This document shows positions 15,678 through 24,419 of a DNA stretch of 39,005 nucleotides, piece after piece. The first letter of the stretch is position 1, and every line of letters begins with the position of its first letter. The stretch lies in the NCBI RefSeq assembly GCF_001068775.1, contig NZ_JWAJ01000008.1, positions 1-39,005 of the forward strand. The letters run 5' to 3'. The notes under the pieces are model-generated. The model ran no database searches. It saw only the letters and a program-made list of their open reading frames with translations, and was not told where the DNA came from. The translations under genes were made by a program, and so were the position numbers. This stretch comes from Streptococcus pseudopneumoniae. GTDB taxonomy: Bacteria; Bacillota; Bacilli; Lactobacillales; Streptococcaceae.

Positions 15678-16070
15678 TTAACGTTTTGAGAATTGTGATG
15701 CTTTACGAGCTTTCTTAAGACCTGGTTTCTTACGCTCAACTTTACGTGAGTCACGTGTAAGAAGTCCTGCGCGTTTCAATGAATCGCGGAAGTCTGGGTC
15801 TACTTGAAGAAGGGCACGAGCGATACCGTGACGGATAGCTCCTGATTGACCAGCGTATCCACCACCTACAACGTTAACGAAAACGTCGTATGAACCTACA
15901 GTTGAAGTAACTGCGAATGGTTGGTTGATGACAAGACGAAGGTCAGCGTGTGGGATGTACTCTTCAACATCTTTTTTGTTAACAGTGATTTTACCAGTTC
16001 CTGGAACAAGGCGAACGCGTGCAACAGCGTTTTTACGACGTCCAGTACCTGCATATTGTGCTTGTGACAT
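15678..16070 (-). CDS. rpsI: 30S ribosomal protein S9
   Basis: This 130-aa protein has the expected S9 length. It starts [19 protein letters not shown] and ends in the basic tail [12 protein letters not shown] that reaches the P-site tRNA. It lies 18 bp after rplM in the classical L13-S9 operon. Its last seven codons and stop come from the integrated element, but with synonymous codons, so the tail is intact. The gene is the integration target. Confidence 0.97.
   Translation of the reverse strand: MSQAQYAGTGRRKNAVARVRLVPGTGKITVNKKDVEEYIPHADLRLVINQPFAVTSTVGSYDVFVNVVGGGYAGQSGAIRHGIARALLQVDPDFRDSLKRAGLLTRDSRKVERKKPGLKKARKASQFSKR
15700..15727. other. attR core (28 bp) inside rpsI
   Basis: It is identical to 5081-5108. 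The rpsI bases 15678-15699 to its left come from the element and keep the protein end unchanged. Confidence 0.88.
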
Positions 16071-16088
16071 ACTTTATTGTTCCTTTCC

Positions 16089-16535
16089 TTAGATAAGTCC
16101 TGAAATATCAAGAACTTCTGGTTGTTGTGCAGCGTGAGTGTGCTCAGCTCCAACGAATACTTTCAATTTCATACCTTGAGCGCGGCCAAGAGTATTGTGT
16201 GGAAGCATACCTTTAACTGATTTCTCGATCAAACGTACTGCATTTTTAGAACGAAGTTCACCAGCAGAGATTGATTTCAATCCACCTGGGTGGTTTGAGT
16301 GAGTGTAGTAGATCTTATCAGATGCTTTTTTACCAGTCAATTTAACTTTTTCAGCATTGATAACGATTACGAAGTCACCTGTATCAGTGTGTGGTGTGAA
16401 TGTTGGTTTGTTTTTTCCGCGAAGTACGCTAGCAACAACTGCTGAAAGGCGTCCAAGAGGTACATCAGTTGCGTCAACAACGTACCATTTGCGTTCTACT
16501 TGGCCTGGTTTAGCCATGAATGTAGTTTTGTTCAT
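16089..16535 (-). CDS. rplM: 50S ribosomal protein L13
   Basis: This 148-aa protein is full length. It has the L13 signatures [25 protein letters not shown] and [11 protein letters not shown]13 is an early 23S rRNA binder in 50S assembly. It is the first gene of the rplM-rpsI operon, with AGGAGA upstream and an L13 leader RNA before it. Confidence 0.97.
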   Translation of the reverse strand: MNKTTFMAKPGQVERKWYVVDATDVPLGRLSAVVASVLRGKNKPTFTPHTDTGDFVIVINAEKVKLTGKKASDKIYYTHSNHPGGLKSISAGELRSKNAVRLIEKSVKGMLPHNTLGRAQGMKLKVFVGAEHTHAAQQPEVLDISGLI

Positions 16536-16562
16536 GATTTCTCCTATATGAATATCGTTTTT

Positions 16563-16631
16563 GTTTACAGGGCGGATGTTCCGGTCCGCGGGGTATTTGA
16601 AAGGTTCCGGGGCCTTACAAATGGGGTAAAC
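16563..16631 (-). ncRNA. L13 leader (ribosomal protein autoregulatory RNA)
   Basis: The minus-strand 5' UTR of rplM is closed by GUUUAC (16631 side) and GUAAAC (16563 side). Between them are GC-rich inner helices, for example GCGGACCGGAACAUCCGC. The location and ends fit the L13 leader family of Firmicutes, which binds L13 and represses its own operon. Identified by eye, not by covariance search. Confidence 0.75.
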
Positions 16632-16644
16632 AATACCGTCTACT

Positions 16645-16674
16645 ATTGTATCAAAATTCTCAGATAAAAGTCAA
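16645..16674 (-). promoter_or_regulatory. rplM-rpsI promoter
   Basis: TTGACT-N18-TACAAT on the minus strand, ending about 14 bp before the L13 leader. Confidence 0.75.
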
Positions 16675-16694
16675 GAGATTGGAAAAATATTTTT

Positions 16695-17402
16695 TTATTT
16701 CTGCCAGATTCTCAACCTTTTTTCTGCCTGCTCCTGAAGGACTGTCTGAAAAATTTTAGAGACTAAGTAAATAGCGCAAGTCAAGAATAGCGTTACCACT
16801 AGATAATTGATCAGACGACCGTGGTCTCCAACCAATGGGGGTCTTGTCAAAAATCCATAATCTCCACCTGTTACTAAATTAACTACGAAAATCAAGGCAT
16901 TGAGCGAAGACGTGATAATTAGGATTCGTTTGAAATCCAGTAAACTAGCATCGTAGTCCTTCAGGAGATAAATCAAGGAATTTCCAAGAAGGGCTAAGTG
17001 TCCGAAAATAAAGGACAAAATGGCAATGTGGGGGAAGGGATAGGGATCTGGCACTGGATAAATAAAAGCTGCCAAAGTTCCAAAGGTTCCCAATACAGCA
17101 AAATACTGCTTGACTCTAGAGACACCCGGAGTCAAAAGTACTACAAACATAGCCAAACGGCAATGATAAAAAGGAAGACTTTCTGTTAAAGGCATCTGAT
17201 TAACCAAATACCATCCGTAGAGCAGGATTAGCTGTACCGCCTGTAAAATCTTGAAAAATCGTTGACAGACTTTTTTCTCACCATAACGGTAGGCAAGAAA
17301 TACAGTCAATGCTAATAAAGTAAATAGACTTCCATACCAAAGAAGGTCAAATTGGGGTGGCTCCGTCGGCTGCGTACTAAATAAAGCATCCCAAAAATTC
17401 AT
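16695..17402 (-). CDS. YwaF/TIGR02206-type integral membrane protein
   Basis: This 235-aa protein has about six to seven transmembrane segments and the family's conserved polar clusters: LPFYHCRLAMF, PVPDPYPFPHIAILSF (about 120-130) and GGDYGFLTRPP (about 180-190). Members occur widely in Firmicutes and have no established function. The gene stands alone between the ribosomal operon and murF. The 146-bp gap to murF holds an imperfect hairpin (about 17427-17463) that may end the murF transcript. Confidence 0.8.
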   Translation of the reverse strand: MNFWDALFSTQPTEPPQFDLLWYGSLFTLLALTVFLAYRYGEKKVCQRFFKILQAVQLILLYGWYLVNQMPLTESLPFYHCRLAMFVVLLTPGVSRVKQYFAVLGTFGTLAAFIYPVPDPYPFPHIAILSFIFGHLALLGNSLIYLLKDYDASLLDFKRILIITSSLNALIFVVNLVTGGDYGFLTRPPLVGDHGRLINYLVVTLFLTCAIYLVSKIFQTVLQEQAEKRLRIWQK

Positions 17403-17548
17403 GTAACTTTCCTCATTTTCATATAAGCCAAGCTCTTACTTAACTCTATAGAGCCTAGCTTACATTTATTTCTTATATTTTTGTGTTCCAAAGAAGCTAA
17501 GCCTTCAAGACAAATTTACTCTTGAAAAATTTTTCTTATCGAAGAACA

Positions 17549-18919
17549 TTAGTCTTCTTCTTGCAAACTTTCTACTAAATTGGCTAGATTCATAGAGTTA
17601 GAACCTTTAAGCAAGATTTGGTCATGTGCTCCAAGATTTTCCTTGACCTGCTTGACCATAGCTTCAAACTGATCTTCTTCAGCAGTTTTCTTGAAGTAAT
17701 AAACATGGCCGATTGGGAAACATTGACTGGCTAATTGAGCCAAGTCAGCGATGTCTTCGCCATAGAAAATAACGGTATCAAGGACATCGGGTGTAATGCT
17801 CAAAATCATCTGATTGTGGAGTTGAACAGACTGGTCTCCAAGTTCTTTCATATCCGCCAGAACTGCGAGTTTCTTGCCACCTTCATTAGCGGGGATAGCT
17901 GAAAAAGTTTCTAAAATCAACTTCATAGCTGTTGGATTGGCATTGTAGACATCTGATAAGATATCTGCTCCATTGGCAGCTTTTTTCCACTCGGTCCGAT
18001 TACGGGTCAACTCTAGATTTTGGAAGGCTTGACCAATCTGCTCCTCCGTCACTCCTTCTTGCAGGGCAACGTAAGAAGCTATCATAGCATTGGTCGCATT
18101 GTACTTACCAGTTACTGGCAAATCAATAGCTTGCTCCAAGAAATTAGTCTTGAAGGTTAAGCTATCCTTACGCTCGATCAAGTCTGTAATTTCGAGTTCT
18201 GCACCTGGACCAAAGCGAACCACTTTTTGCTCAGTAGGTAGATAATCATCTACAATAGGATCAGCTGACGCTAAAAGCAAGCCCCCTTTCTCCATACCAT
18301 CAGCGATTTGCAATTTCCCTTTGGCAATCTCTGAACGGTCCTTAAAGAAGGCCAAATGAGCTTCCCCAACTAAGGTCACAATAGCTGTCTTTGGATGAGC
18401 CAGTTCAGATAAAAGATGGATATCTCCTAAATGATCCTGCCCCATTTCCAAGACTAACTTTTCAGTATCATCTGGCATATGGAGAACTGTATAAGGTAGT
18501 CCAATCTCGTTATTGTAGTTCCCTTGTGTTTTGTAGGTTTTGTAGCTTGTAGAAAGTAAATGGGCTAACATATCCTTGGTAGTGGTCTTTCCATTTGAAC
18601 CTGTAACAGCAAGGACATCTACACCTGTCTTTTGAAGATAATAAGCCGCAAGTGCTTGAAAGGCTGCTAAAACATCCTCTACTAAGATGTAGGGATGCCC
18701 TTCGACTTCCTTCTCTGATAGAGTTACAGCAGCGCCGTTTTCAAAAGCTGTCTCGACAAAGTCATGTCCATCACGCGCCCCCTTTAGTGGCACAAATAGA
18801 TCACCGGCTCCAATAAAACGACTATCAAACTCTGCCTTGACTAGTGGACTATCTGGATAGACTGATACGTCATTTTTAGCACCAACAAGACGCGCAACTT
18901 CGTGAATCGTAAGTTTCAT
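17549..18919 (-). CDS. murF: UDP-MurNAc-tripeptide:D-Ala-D-Ala ligase
   Basis: This protein of about 456 residues belongs to the Mur ligase family. It has the ATP motif TGSNGKTTTKDML, a central EMGQDHLGDI segment, YNANPTAM near the C-terminal domain boundary, and LLKGSNSM near the end. MurF adds D-Ala-D-Ala to UDP-MurNAc-tripeptide in the cytoplasm, completing the pentapeptide. ATG 18919 is preceded by AAAGGAG; an in-frame ATG at 18943 lies before that site and is less likely. It follows ddl by about 50 bp, so substrate supply and use are co-transcribed. Confidence 0.96.
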   Translation of the reverse strand: MKLTIHEVARLVGAKNDVSVYPDSPLVKAEFDSRFIGAGDLFVPLKGARDGHDFVETAFENGAAVTLSEKEVEGHPYILVEDVLAAFQALAAYYLQKTGVDVLAVTGSNGKTTTKDMLAHLLSTSYKTYKTQGNYNNEIGLPYTVLHMPDDTEKLVLEMGQDHLGDIHLLSELAHPKTAIVTLVGEAHLAFFKDRSEIAKGKLQIADGMEKGGLLLASADPIVDDYLPTEQKVVRFGPGAELEITDLIERKDSLTFKTNFLEQAIDLPVTGKYNATNAMIASYVALQEGVTEEQIGQAFQNLELTRNRTEWKKAANGADILSDVYNANPTAMKLILETFSAIPANEGGKKLAVLADMKELGDQSVQLHNQMILSITPDVLDTVIFYGEDIADLAQLASQCFPIGHVYYFKKTAEEDQFEAMVKQVKENLGAHDQILLKGSNSMNLANLVESLQEED

Positions 18920-18972
18920 ATTTACTCCTTTAAAAAGGGGCAAGAAGTCTCTTCCCGCCCTTATGCCTGTCT

Positions 18973-20016
18973 TTACAATAGGTGCGCTTCACGCTTGTCA
19001 AAACTTTCCTTAGCAAGATCAACCAAACGCTCGATTAGTTCTGGATAAGAAATTCCCATATTGTCCCAAAGCAAGGGATACATAGACCATTGAGTGAAGC
19101 CTGGCATGGTATTTAACTCATTTAGGAAAACTTCTCCCTTATCTGTATAGAAGAAGTCGCAACGCGACAAACCAAGTCCACCGATAGCACGGAAGGCAGT
19201 TTCGGCATTCTTGCGCATAATCGATATCACATCATTGCTAATCTTAGCTGGGATATCCATAGTAATTTTGTTATCGATATATTTGGCATCATAGTCATAG
19301 AAGGCTACGTCTTTGACAACTTCACCAGGAAGCGTGCTCTTGACATCATAGTTTCCTAAAAGTCCAACCTCGATTTCACGGGCATTTACCCCTTGTTCTA
19401 CCAAGACACGACTATCGTACTTGAAGGCAAGCTCTAGAGCTTGATGGAGTTCCTCTTTATTTTCAGACTTAGAAATCCCAACACTAGAGCCCATATTGGA
19501 TGGTTTGGTAAAGACTGGATAAGTTAATTTTTCTTCTACTTCTGCAATCTTAGAAGCCAAATTATCCCCTTCAACGATAGCTACGTAAGGAACTTGGGCA
19601 ATCCCAGCAGACTCCAAGACACGCTTGGTAGTAATCTTATCCATAGCAAGACTTGAAGACAAGATGTTGCAACCAACATAAGGCATTTTCAAGACTTCTA
19701 AGAAACCTTGAACGGAACCATCTTCTCCCATAGGTCCATGAAGAACTGGAAAGACTACTGCTCCTTCTTCGTAGATAGCACTTGGAGTAATTTTCTTGTT
19801 CCAGTCAATGCTATCGTTAGTCATGAGACGATCATCCTGACTTGGAGTTTGGGTAAATTCTTGTGTTTTGATAAAGTCTCCAGACTGGCTAATGAAGAAA
19901 GTTTTTACCATGAAGCGATCATAGTTAACCGCACGCATGACACTCTCAGCTGACAAGACAGACACTTCACGTTCTGCACTGCGTCCACCATATAATAGAA
20001 TAATTGTTTGTTTCAT
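18973..20016 (-). CDS. ddl: D-alanine--D-alanine ligase
   Basis: This 347-aa ATP-grasp enzyme begins [20 protein letters not shown] and contains [31 protein letters not shown] and [11 protein letters not shown], the expected Ddl signatures. It joins two D-Ala for MurF, the next gene. Phe rather than Tyr in the SMYPLLW-side lid cannot be judged by eye, so D-Lac specificity was not assessed. No disruption is seen. Confidence 0.96.
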   Translation of the reverse strand: MKQTIILLYGGRSAEREVSVLSAESVMRAVNYDRFMVKTFFISQSGDFIKTQEFTQTPSQDDRLMTNDSIDWNKKITPSAIYEEGAVVFPVLHGPMGEDGSVQGFLEVLKMPYVGCNILSSSLAMDKITTKRVLESAGIAQVPYVAIVEGDNLASKIAEVEEKLTYPVFTKPSNMGSSVGISKSENKEELHQALELAFKYDSRVLVEQGVNAREIEVGLLGNYDVKSTLPGEVVKDVAFYDYDAKYIDNKITMDIPAKISNDVISIMRKNAETAFRAIGGLGLSRCDFFYTDKGEVFLNELNTMPGFTQWSMYPLLWDNMGISYPELIERLVDLAKESFDKREAHLL

Positions 20017-20100
20017 ATGATTGTCCTATTTCTACTAGAATACTCGCCTTTTAGTATATCACATTTGTCTATTTTTTTAAACTTGAATAGCACAAAACAA

Positions 20101-20134
20101 GAAAAGAGATTGGAAGAAAAATGGTCCAGTCTCT
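20101..20134 (-). terminator. Terminator between recR and ddl
   Basis: On the minus strand AGAGACTGGA pairs with TCCAATCTCT (one G-U), followed by TTTT. It lies about 60 bp after recR and would separate pbp2b-recR from ddl-murF. Confidence 0.7.
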
Positions 20135-20191
20135 ATGTTCTTAAATATTTTATACCTGCTAGCTAAGTATTTAGCGATTTAACCTCATAGA

Positions 20192-20788
20192 CTAAAGCTC
20201 TGTACGATTTTCAATGGCCCTTAGGAGTGTTACTTCGTCCGCATACTCGATATCAGCTCCCACTGCTAGACCTCGTGCTAGACGAGTAACCTTAATCCCT
20301 GCAGGCTTAAGCAAACGAGAGAGATACATGGAGGTCGCTTCACCATCAGCAGTTGCATTGGTGGCTACGATGACCTCTGAAACCTCGCTATCCATGAGAC
20401 GAGTCATGAGACTTTTAAGATTGATATCGTCAGGGCTAATGCCATTCATTGGTGAAATGAGGCCGTGCAAGACATGGTATAGTCCATGGTATTCTTGGAT
20501 ATTTTCCATAGCCGCTACATCTCGGCTATCCTCTAATACTAGGATAGTTGTCTGGTCACGACTAGGATCCGTACAGATAGAACATGGATCATCATCCGTT
20601 AAACGTCCGCAAATCGAACAATAGGTCAATTCTCGCTTAGCTGAAAGGAGATTTTTAGCAAATTCGTTGACGTCATCATCCGGCATTCCAATAGTATAAA
20701 AGGCTAGACGGGTTGCTGTCTTGATCCCAATACCCGGAAGTTTAGAATAACTGTCAATCAACTTAGCAATAGGTGTTGGATAAAGCAT
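20192..20788 (-). CDS. recR: Recombination protein RecR
   Basis: This 198-aa protein is full length. It has an N-terminal helix-hairpin-helix ([15 protein letters not shown]), a four-Cys zinc finger (YCSICGRL...PCSIC), a Toprim domain ([13 protein letters not shown]) and the C-terminal [18 protein letters not shown]. RecR works with RecF/RecO to load RecA at gaps. It begins 10 bp after the pbp2b stop, so the two are co-transcribed, as in pneumococcus. Confidence 0.97.
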   Translation of the reverse strand: MLYPTPIAKLIDSYSKLPGIGIKTATRLAFYTIGMPDDDVNEFAKNLLSAKRELTYCSICGRLTDDDPCSICTDPSRDQTTILVLEDSRDVAAMENIQEYHGLYHVLHGLISPMNGISPDDINLKSLMTRLMDSEVSEVIVATNATADGEATSMYLSRLLKPAGIKVTRLARGLAVGADIEYADEVTLLRAIENRTEL

Positions 20789-20798
20789 GGCTTCCTTT

Positions 20799-22844
20799 CT
20801 AATTCATTGGATGGTGTTGGTTGTATAGATTGATAATGTCGCGAGCAATTGCTGGCCCAACATTTTTGGTTAAATTGGTATTATGAGGAAAGACTACTGC
20901 AACTGCAATTTGAGGATTTTCTGTTGGAGCATAGGCCACGGCATTGGTATTATTAGCTTCTTTTTGACCACCAGCTACATAGCTTTCAGCTGTACCGGTT
21001 TTACCACTGATAGAAACAGTGGCACCATCTGAAAACGCCCGTCCTGTCGTTAGGGGACTAGTTCCATGCGATACTTGGTAAAATCCTTGGTGCAAGATTG
21101 CCATATCTGATTCAGAAATATTGACCTTGTTGATTTCCTTGGTATTTATTGCTTGGATTAATTCCCCAAGGCCACCCTTATCATTGTTGTCGTATATTCC
21201 CTCGACAATATGTGGAGCTAGACGAACACCATTGTTAGCAATAGTTGCAACGTACTGGGCTAATTGCATCGGTGTGTAGTTATCAAACTGGCCAAAAGCA
21301 TTAGTTAAATAATTAGCCAAGTCAAATTTTTGGGGGATAAATCCTGTTGATTCCTCGGGCAAGTCAATACCTGTAGAAGCACCCAAACCATACTCACTAA
21401 AAGTCGCGCGTAGTTTTCCCATGGCAGACTCAAGTTGGTTGGTTTTGACTGTCATATTTGGTTGATAGGTCTGACCCATCATTCCTAGCGCAGTTTGAAC
21501 CATGTAGGCATTAGATGAATATTCTAGAGCCTCAACGGCTGTAACCGGAAAGGAACCGTAATAAGGGGTATACCAGGAATTGATAGGGGCAGAACCTTGG
21601 AAGACGATTGGTTGGTCTGTCAAGGTTTGGTTGCCTGACAAGACTCCATTTTCCCAACCAGAACTGATGGTTGCCGCCTTAACGACAGACCCTGGTACAA
21701 AAACATTGGTCACTGTTCCTAGTGAGTCTGGTGTCAAGTCTCCTGTTTCTAGATTGTGTTTAATTCCTGACATTGCCAATACAGCACCTGTCTTAGGATT
21801 AAGGGCTACTGCATAAACACCTTCTGAGTATTTAGCACCACCATTTGTAAGTTCAGAATTAAAATAACTCTTCAAAAGGCTGTCTACGCTATCTTGGAAG
21901 GACAAATCAATGGTTAATTTGATGTTTTTCCCCTTGCTACCTTCTTCGATATTTTCTACGCTCTCCATGTCTCCGTGCTTATCCAAATGGATTTCCTTGA
22001 CGGTCCGTTTCCCTTGCAAGACCTCTTCGTATTGCTTTTCAAGATAGGAAGTCCCGACTCGGTCATTGAGCGAATAGCCTTTTTTCAAATAAGTGTCTAC
22101 TTCTTCTGCTGGAAGACCGGATTTTTCACTAGAAACAGTTCCGACAATAGATGAAAGAGACGTCTCTAAGATCTTTCGATCCCATGAGGTAGAGATAGAA
22201 ATACCTGGCAATTCCTTAGACGCAGAAGCAATCACAGCTACCTGTGTATCGCTCAAAGGATCGGTTTGAATATTCCCAGTCGCAAAATTACCAACTGCAT
22301 TGAGCTGGTTAAAAAGGTAGATAACCTTCTTTTCATCCTCTGAATAGTTCAGTTGATCAGAAGTGATACTCTCAGCAGCATTGTTATAAAGTTGAGCTTC
22401 GGACAGCTGATTGCCATCAGAATCAAAACGTTTATCCTTAGGAAGAGCCTCTACCGTTTTTTTATAGACAGCTGGGTCCGCTAGATAATAGTCAGCCATT
22501 TGACGTTCTGTCAAATCTGGTGAGGCAACTGTTACATACGTTAAGAGTTTAGTGGAAATATCCCTTAAATCAGTAGCTGTCATCTTATTGCTTCGTGTGA
22601 AAGCCACTACTTGTTTGACGGTATTTTCTACCAAGGGTTTTCCAGCCGCGTCATAGATTTCTCCTCGAGCAGAGCCCGTTGTTACCCTAGTTTGGCTAGC
22701 AGATGCTAGCTTAGTTTCATAAAAATCCTTGTTCAAAACTTGCATATAGAGCAAGCGACCAATGATAGTCATGAAAAGCAAAATAACGATTGCAAACAAC
22801 AAATTAAGCCGAGTTGGTATCGAATGGCTATTAAATTTTCTCAT
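20799..22844 (-). CDS. pbp2b: Penicillin-binding protein 2b (class B transpeptidase)
   Basis: This protein of about 681 residues has a short cytoplasmic tail, one membrane anchor (about 14-36), a dimerisation domain and a transpeptidase domain. Counting from MRKFNSHS, the active-site motifs fall at SVVK 386-389, SSN 443-445 and KTG 615-617, matching pneumococcal numbering. PBP2b is the elongation (peripheral growth) transpeptidase. Ala follows SSN (446) and Gly is at 476, both states linked to reduced penicillin affinity in pneumococcus. An in-frame ATG at 22859 exists; numbering supports 22844. TGG-TACAAT forms an extended -10. Confidence 0.95.
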   Translation of the reverse strand: MRKFNSHSIPTRLNLLFAIVILLFMTIIGRLLYMQVLNKDFYETKLASASQTRVTTGSARGEIYDAAGKPLVENTVKQVVAFTRSNKMTATDLRDISTKLLTYVTVASPDLTERQMADYYLADPAVYKKTVEALPKDKRFDSDGNQLSEAQLYNNAAESITSDQLNYSEDEKKVIYLFNQLNAVGNFATGNIQTDPLSDTQVAVIASASKELPGISISTSWDRKILETSLSSIVGTVSSEKSGLPAEEVDTYLKKGYSLNDRVGTSYLEKQYEEVLQGKRTVKEIHLDKHGDMESVENIEEGSKGKNIKLTIDLSFQDSVDSLLKSYFNSELTNGGAKYSEGVYAVALNPKTGAVLAMSGIKHNLETGDLTPDSLGTVTNVFVPGSVVKAATISSGWENGVLSGNQTLTDQPIVFQGSAPINSWYTPYYGSFPVTAVEALEYSSNAYMVQTALGMMGQTYQPNMTVKTNQLESAMGKLRATFSEYGLGASTGIDLPEESTGFIPQKFDLANYLTNAFGQFDNYTPMQLAQYVATIANNGVRLAPHIVEGIYDNNDKGGLGELIQAINTKEINKVNISESDMAILHQGFYQVSHGTSPLTTGRAFSDGATVSISGKTGTAESYVAGGQKEANNTNAVAYAPTENPQIAVAVVFPHNTNLTKNVGPAIARDIINLYNQHHPMN

Positions 22845-22888
22845 ACAAAGCAGTCTCATTTCTAATCAAAATCTTACTCTTCATTGTA

Positions 22889-22913
22889 CCATAATTTAAA
22901 GAGAAAATTATGG
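22889..22913. promoter_or_regulatory. 9-bp inverted repeat in the pbp2b promoter
   Basis: CCATAATTT and AAATTATGG flank a 7-base spacer just upstream of the pbp2b -10 (TACAAT). It is positioned like an operator; no regulator is known to me. Confidence 0.45.
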
Positions 22914-22961
22914 AAAAAGAAAAGACTTTTCCTTTTTATCCAAAAAACAAAGCAACTGTGG

Positions 22962-22986
22962 TATAATTAAAGTAAGCGCTATTTTA
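22962..22986 (+). promoter_or_regulatory. nanR promoter with cre-like site
   Basis: An extended -10 (TGG-TATAAT, 22962-22967) is followed by AGTAAGCGCTATTT (22971-22984), which differs from the CcpA cre consensus at two positions. It would act as a roadblock downstream of the -10. Confidence 0.5.
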
Positions 22987-23033
22987 TAGATTTCATTGAT
23001 AAAAATTTTAACAAATAACTACAAGGGAGTCCC

Positions 23034-23879
23034 ATGAACAAGCAAGACATCTCTACGATTATTGATCTTCACTTTGAAGAAATGACCGATTTAGAGCAAG
23101 AGATTGCCCGCTATTTTTTGCAGGCAGATACCATTCATGATGACTTGTCTTCTCAACAGGTCACTCAAAAACTTCATATTTCTCAGGCCGCTCTCACTCG
23201 TTTTGCCAAAAAATGTGGCTTTACGGGTTATCGAGAGTTCATATTCAAATACCTACAACAAATTGACAACCTTTCAGTCCCACAGCAGGATATGAACCCC
23301 TTGACTCAAAGAGTCTTGAGAAGTTATACAAATATCCGAGAGATGTCTCAAGAGTTGATTGATGATGACCAACTAGAGCGCATCGCTCATATGATTGATC
23401 AATCAGAACGCGTCTATTTTTTCGGAACAGGCAGTTCTGGCCTCGTTGCCCGTGAAATGAAATTACGTTTCATGAGACTAGGAGTTGTCTGTGAGGCTTT
23501 GACAGATCCAGATGGTTTCGCCTGGACAACCAGTATCATCGATGAAAAATGTTTGGTCTTTGGCTTTTCCCTTTCAGGAACAACTACATCCATCATTGAT
23601 AGTCTACTTGACGCTCAAGATATGGGGGCTAAAACCATTCTCTTTACGAGTATGCCTAGCAAGGAAACCCAGGTCTTTACGGAAACTGTATTGGTAGCCA
23701 GTCAGAGTCAGGCTTCTTACATCCAGAGAATCTCTGCCCAACTTCCGATGTTGATTTTAATTGACTTACTCTATGCCTACTTCTTAGAAATTGACCGCGA
23801 AAGCAAAGAAAAAATCTTTAACAGTTATTGGGAAAATAAAAAACTAAATGGCTATCGTAGAAATAGAAGGTCTAGATAA
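23034..23879 (+). CDS. nanR: RpiR/MurR-family regulator of sialic-acid genes
   Basis: This 281-aa protein has an N-terminal RpiR HTH (about 1-77, LHISQAALTRFAKKCGFTGY) and a C-terminal SIS sugar-phosphate domain with YFFGTGSSGLVAREM and GFSLSGTTTSI. It sits between pbp2b and the nan cluster exactly as pneumococcal NanR does. NanR there is described as an activator of the nan genes responding to a sialic-acid-derived amino sugar. AGGGAG precedes the start. Candidate binding sites lie at 33338 and 38909. Confidence 0.9.
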   Translation: MNKQDISTIIDLHFEEMTDLEQEIARYFLQADTIHDDLSSQQVTQKLHISQAALTRFAKKCGFTGYREFIFKYLQQIDNLSVPQQDMNPLTQRVLRSYTNIREMSQELIDDDQLERIAHMIDQSERVYFFGTGSSGLVAREMKLRFMRLGVVCEALTDPDGFAWTTSIIDEKCLVFGFSLSGTTTSIIDSLLDAQDMGAKTILFTSMPSKETQVFTETVLVASQSQASYIQRISAQLPMLILIDLLYAYFLEIDRESKEKIFNSYWENKKLNGYRRNRRSR

Positions 23880-23915
23880 GCCTTCATCCCTATCAAGTGA
23901 ATAATCATATGAGTA

Positions 23916-23942
23916 ACCAGCGATTAAAGTCGCTGGTTTTTA
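23916..23942 (+). terminator. Terminator of nanR
   Basis: ACCAGCGA/TCGCTGGT with a 6-base loop and a T-run, 37 bp after the nanR stop. Confidence 0.9.
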
Positions 23943-24055
23943 TACTCTTCGAAAATCTCTTCAAACCACGTCAGCTTTATCTGCAACCTCAAAGCTATGC
24001 TTTGAGCAACCTGAGGCTAGCTTCCTAGTTTACTCTTTGATTTTCATTGAGTATA
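23941..24055. repeat. BOX element (boxA-boxC)
   Basis: The sequence starts ATACTCTTCGAAAATCTC, typical of boxA, and ends CTTTGATTTTCATTGAGTAT, typical of boxC, with no boxB between. BOX elements are scattered in S. pneumoniae and relatives and fold into RNA-like stem-loops. Confidence 0.88.
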
Positions 24056-24158
24056 GTAGATTGAATATCGAATAGTACACTGTTGCTTCTAAAACATGAA
24101 TAAAAATCGATCTGATTTCCCTAGTCAATTTGTTCAGATTTGATTTCATTACACTATA
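24052..24158. repeat. RUP element (107 bp)
   Basis: It starts TATAGTAGATTGAA and ends TTCATTACACTATA, whose complement TATAGTGTAATGAA matches the left end at 11 of 14 positions; the length is exactly 107 bp. RUP is the pneumococcal 107-bp repeat thought to be moved by IS630-Spn1. It directly abuts the BOX end, consistent with insertion at a TA there. The rest of 24159-24223 shows nothing recognisable. Confidence 0.8.
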
Positions 24159-24223
24159 TTAGTTTGCTCAAGTCCTATAACTGATGACTTATGCACATAG
24201 AACTCTACACCTGATTCTTGATA

Positions 24224-24283
24224 TAAAAAAGCGAACAAGACTGAATTCTGACTCTCAGAAAACTCGTTTTGCTCGCTTTTTAT
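24224..24283 (-). terminator. Terminator of the large surface-protein gene
   Basis: AAAAAAGCGA and TCGCTTTTTA arms with partly paired interior (CAAGACTGAATTC region) and T-runs on both strands lie about 140 bp after the stop at 24420. The sequence 24284-24419 holds no gene. Confidence 0.75.
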
Positions 24284-24419
24284 AATTGAGATTAGCTTCT
24301 TGGTCCAATCTCTAAATGTTAGATAGATGTTATAGCAGTTTATCTAAACAATGCTACTATCGCGATAAGTTCTAACAAAATCTAAACTTCCTCAAAAGTA
24401 CTTTCGAGTCCTAAAGATT

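Larger units (their letters stand above)
5081..15727. mobile_element. Integrative element (IME-like) inserted in the rpsI 3' end
   Basis: Identical 28-bp cores at 5081-5108 and 15700-15727 bound a segment with a tyrosine integrase next to one end. The element also carries an excisionase, a HUH-SF3 replication initiator, an FtsK/TcpA-like ATPase and surface-protein cargo. The rpsI 3' end is a known tyrosine-integrase site for streptococcal ICEs and IMEs. No type IV secretion genes are present, so I call it mobilizable or replicative rather than self-conjugative. The integrase supplies a synonymous rpsI end on the attR side and its own terminator. All gene modules appear full length, so excision is plausible. 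Confidence 0.88.

Noticed and set aside
22844..22859. Upstream ATG as the pbp2b start
   Set aside because: Using ATG 22844 makes all three active-site motifs coincide with pneumococcal numbering, so the five extra residues are probably not part of the protein.
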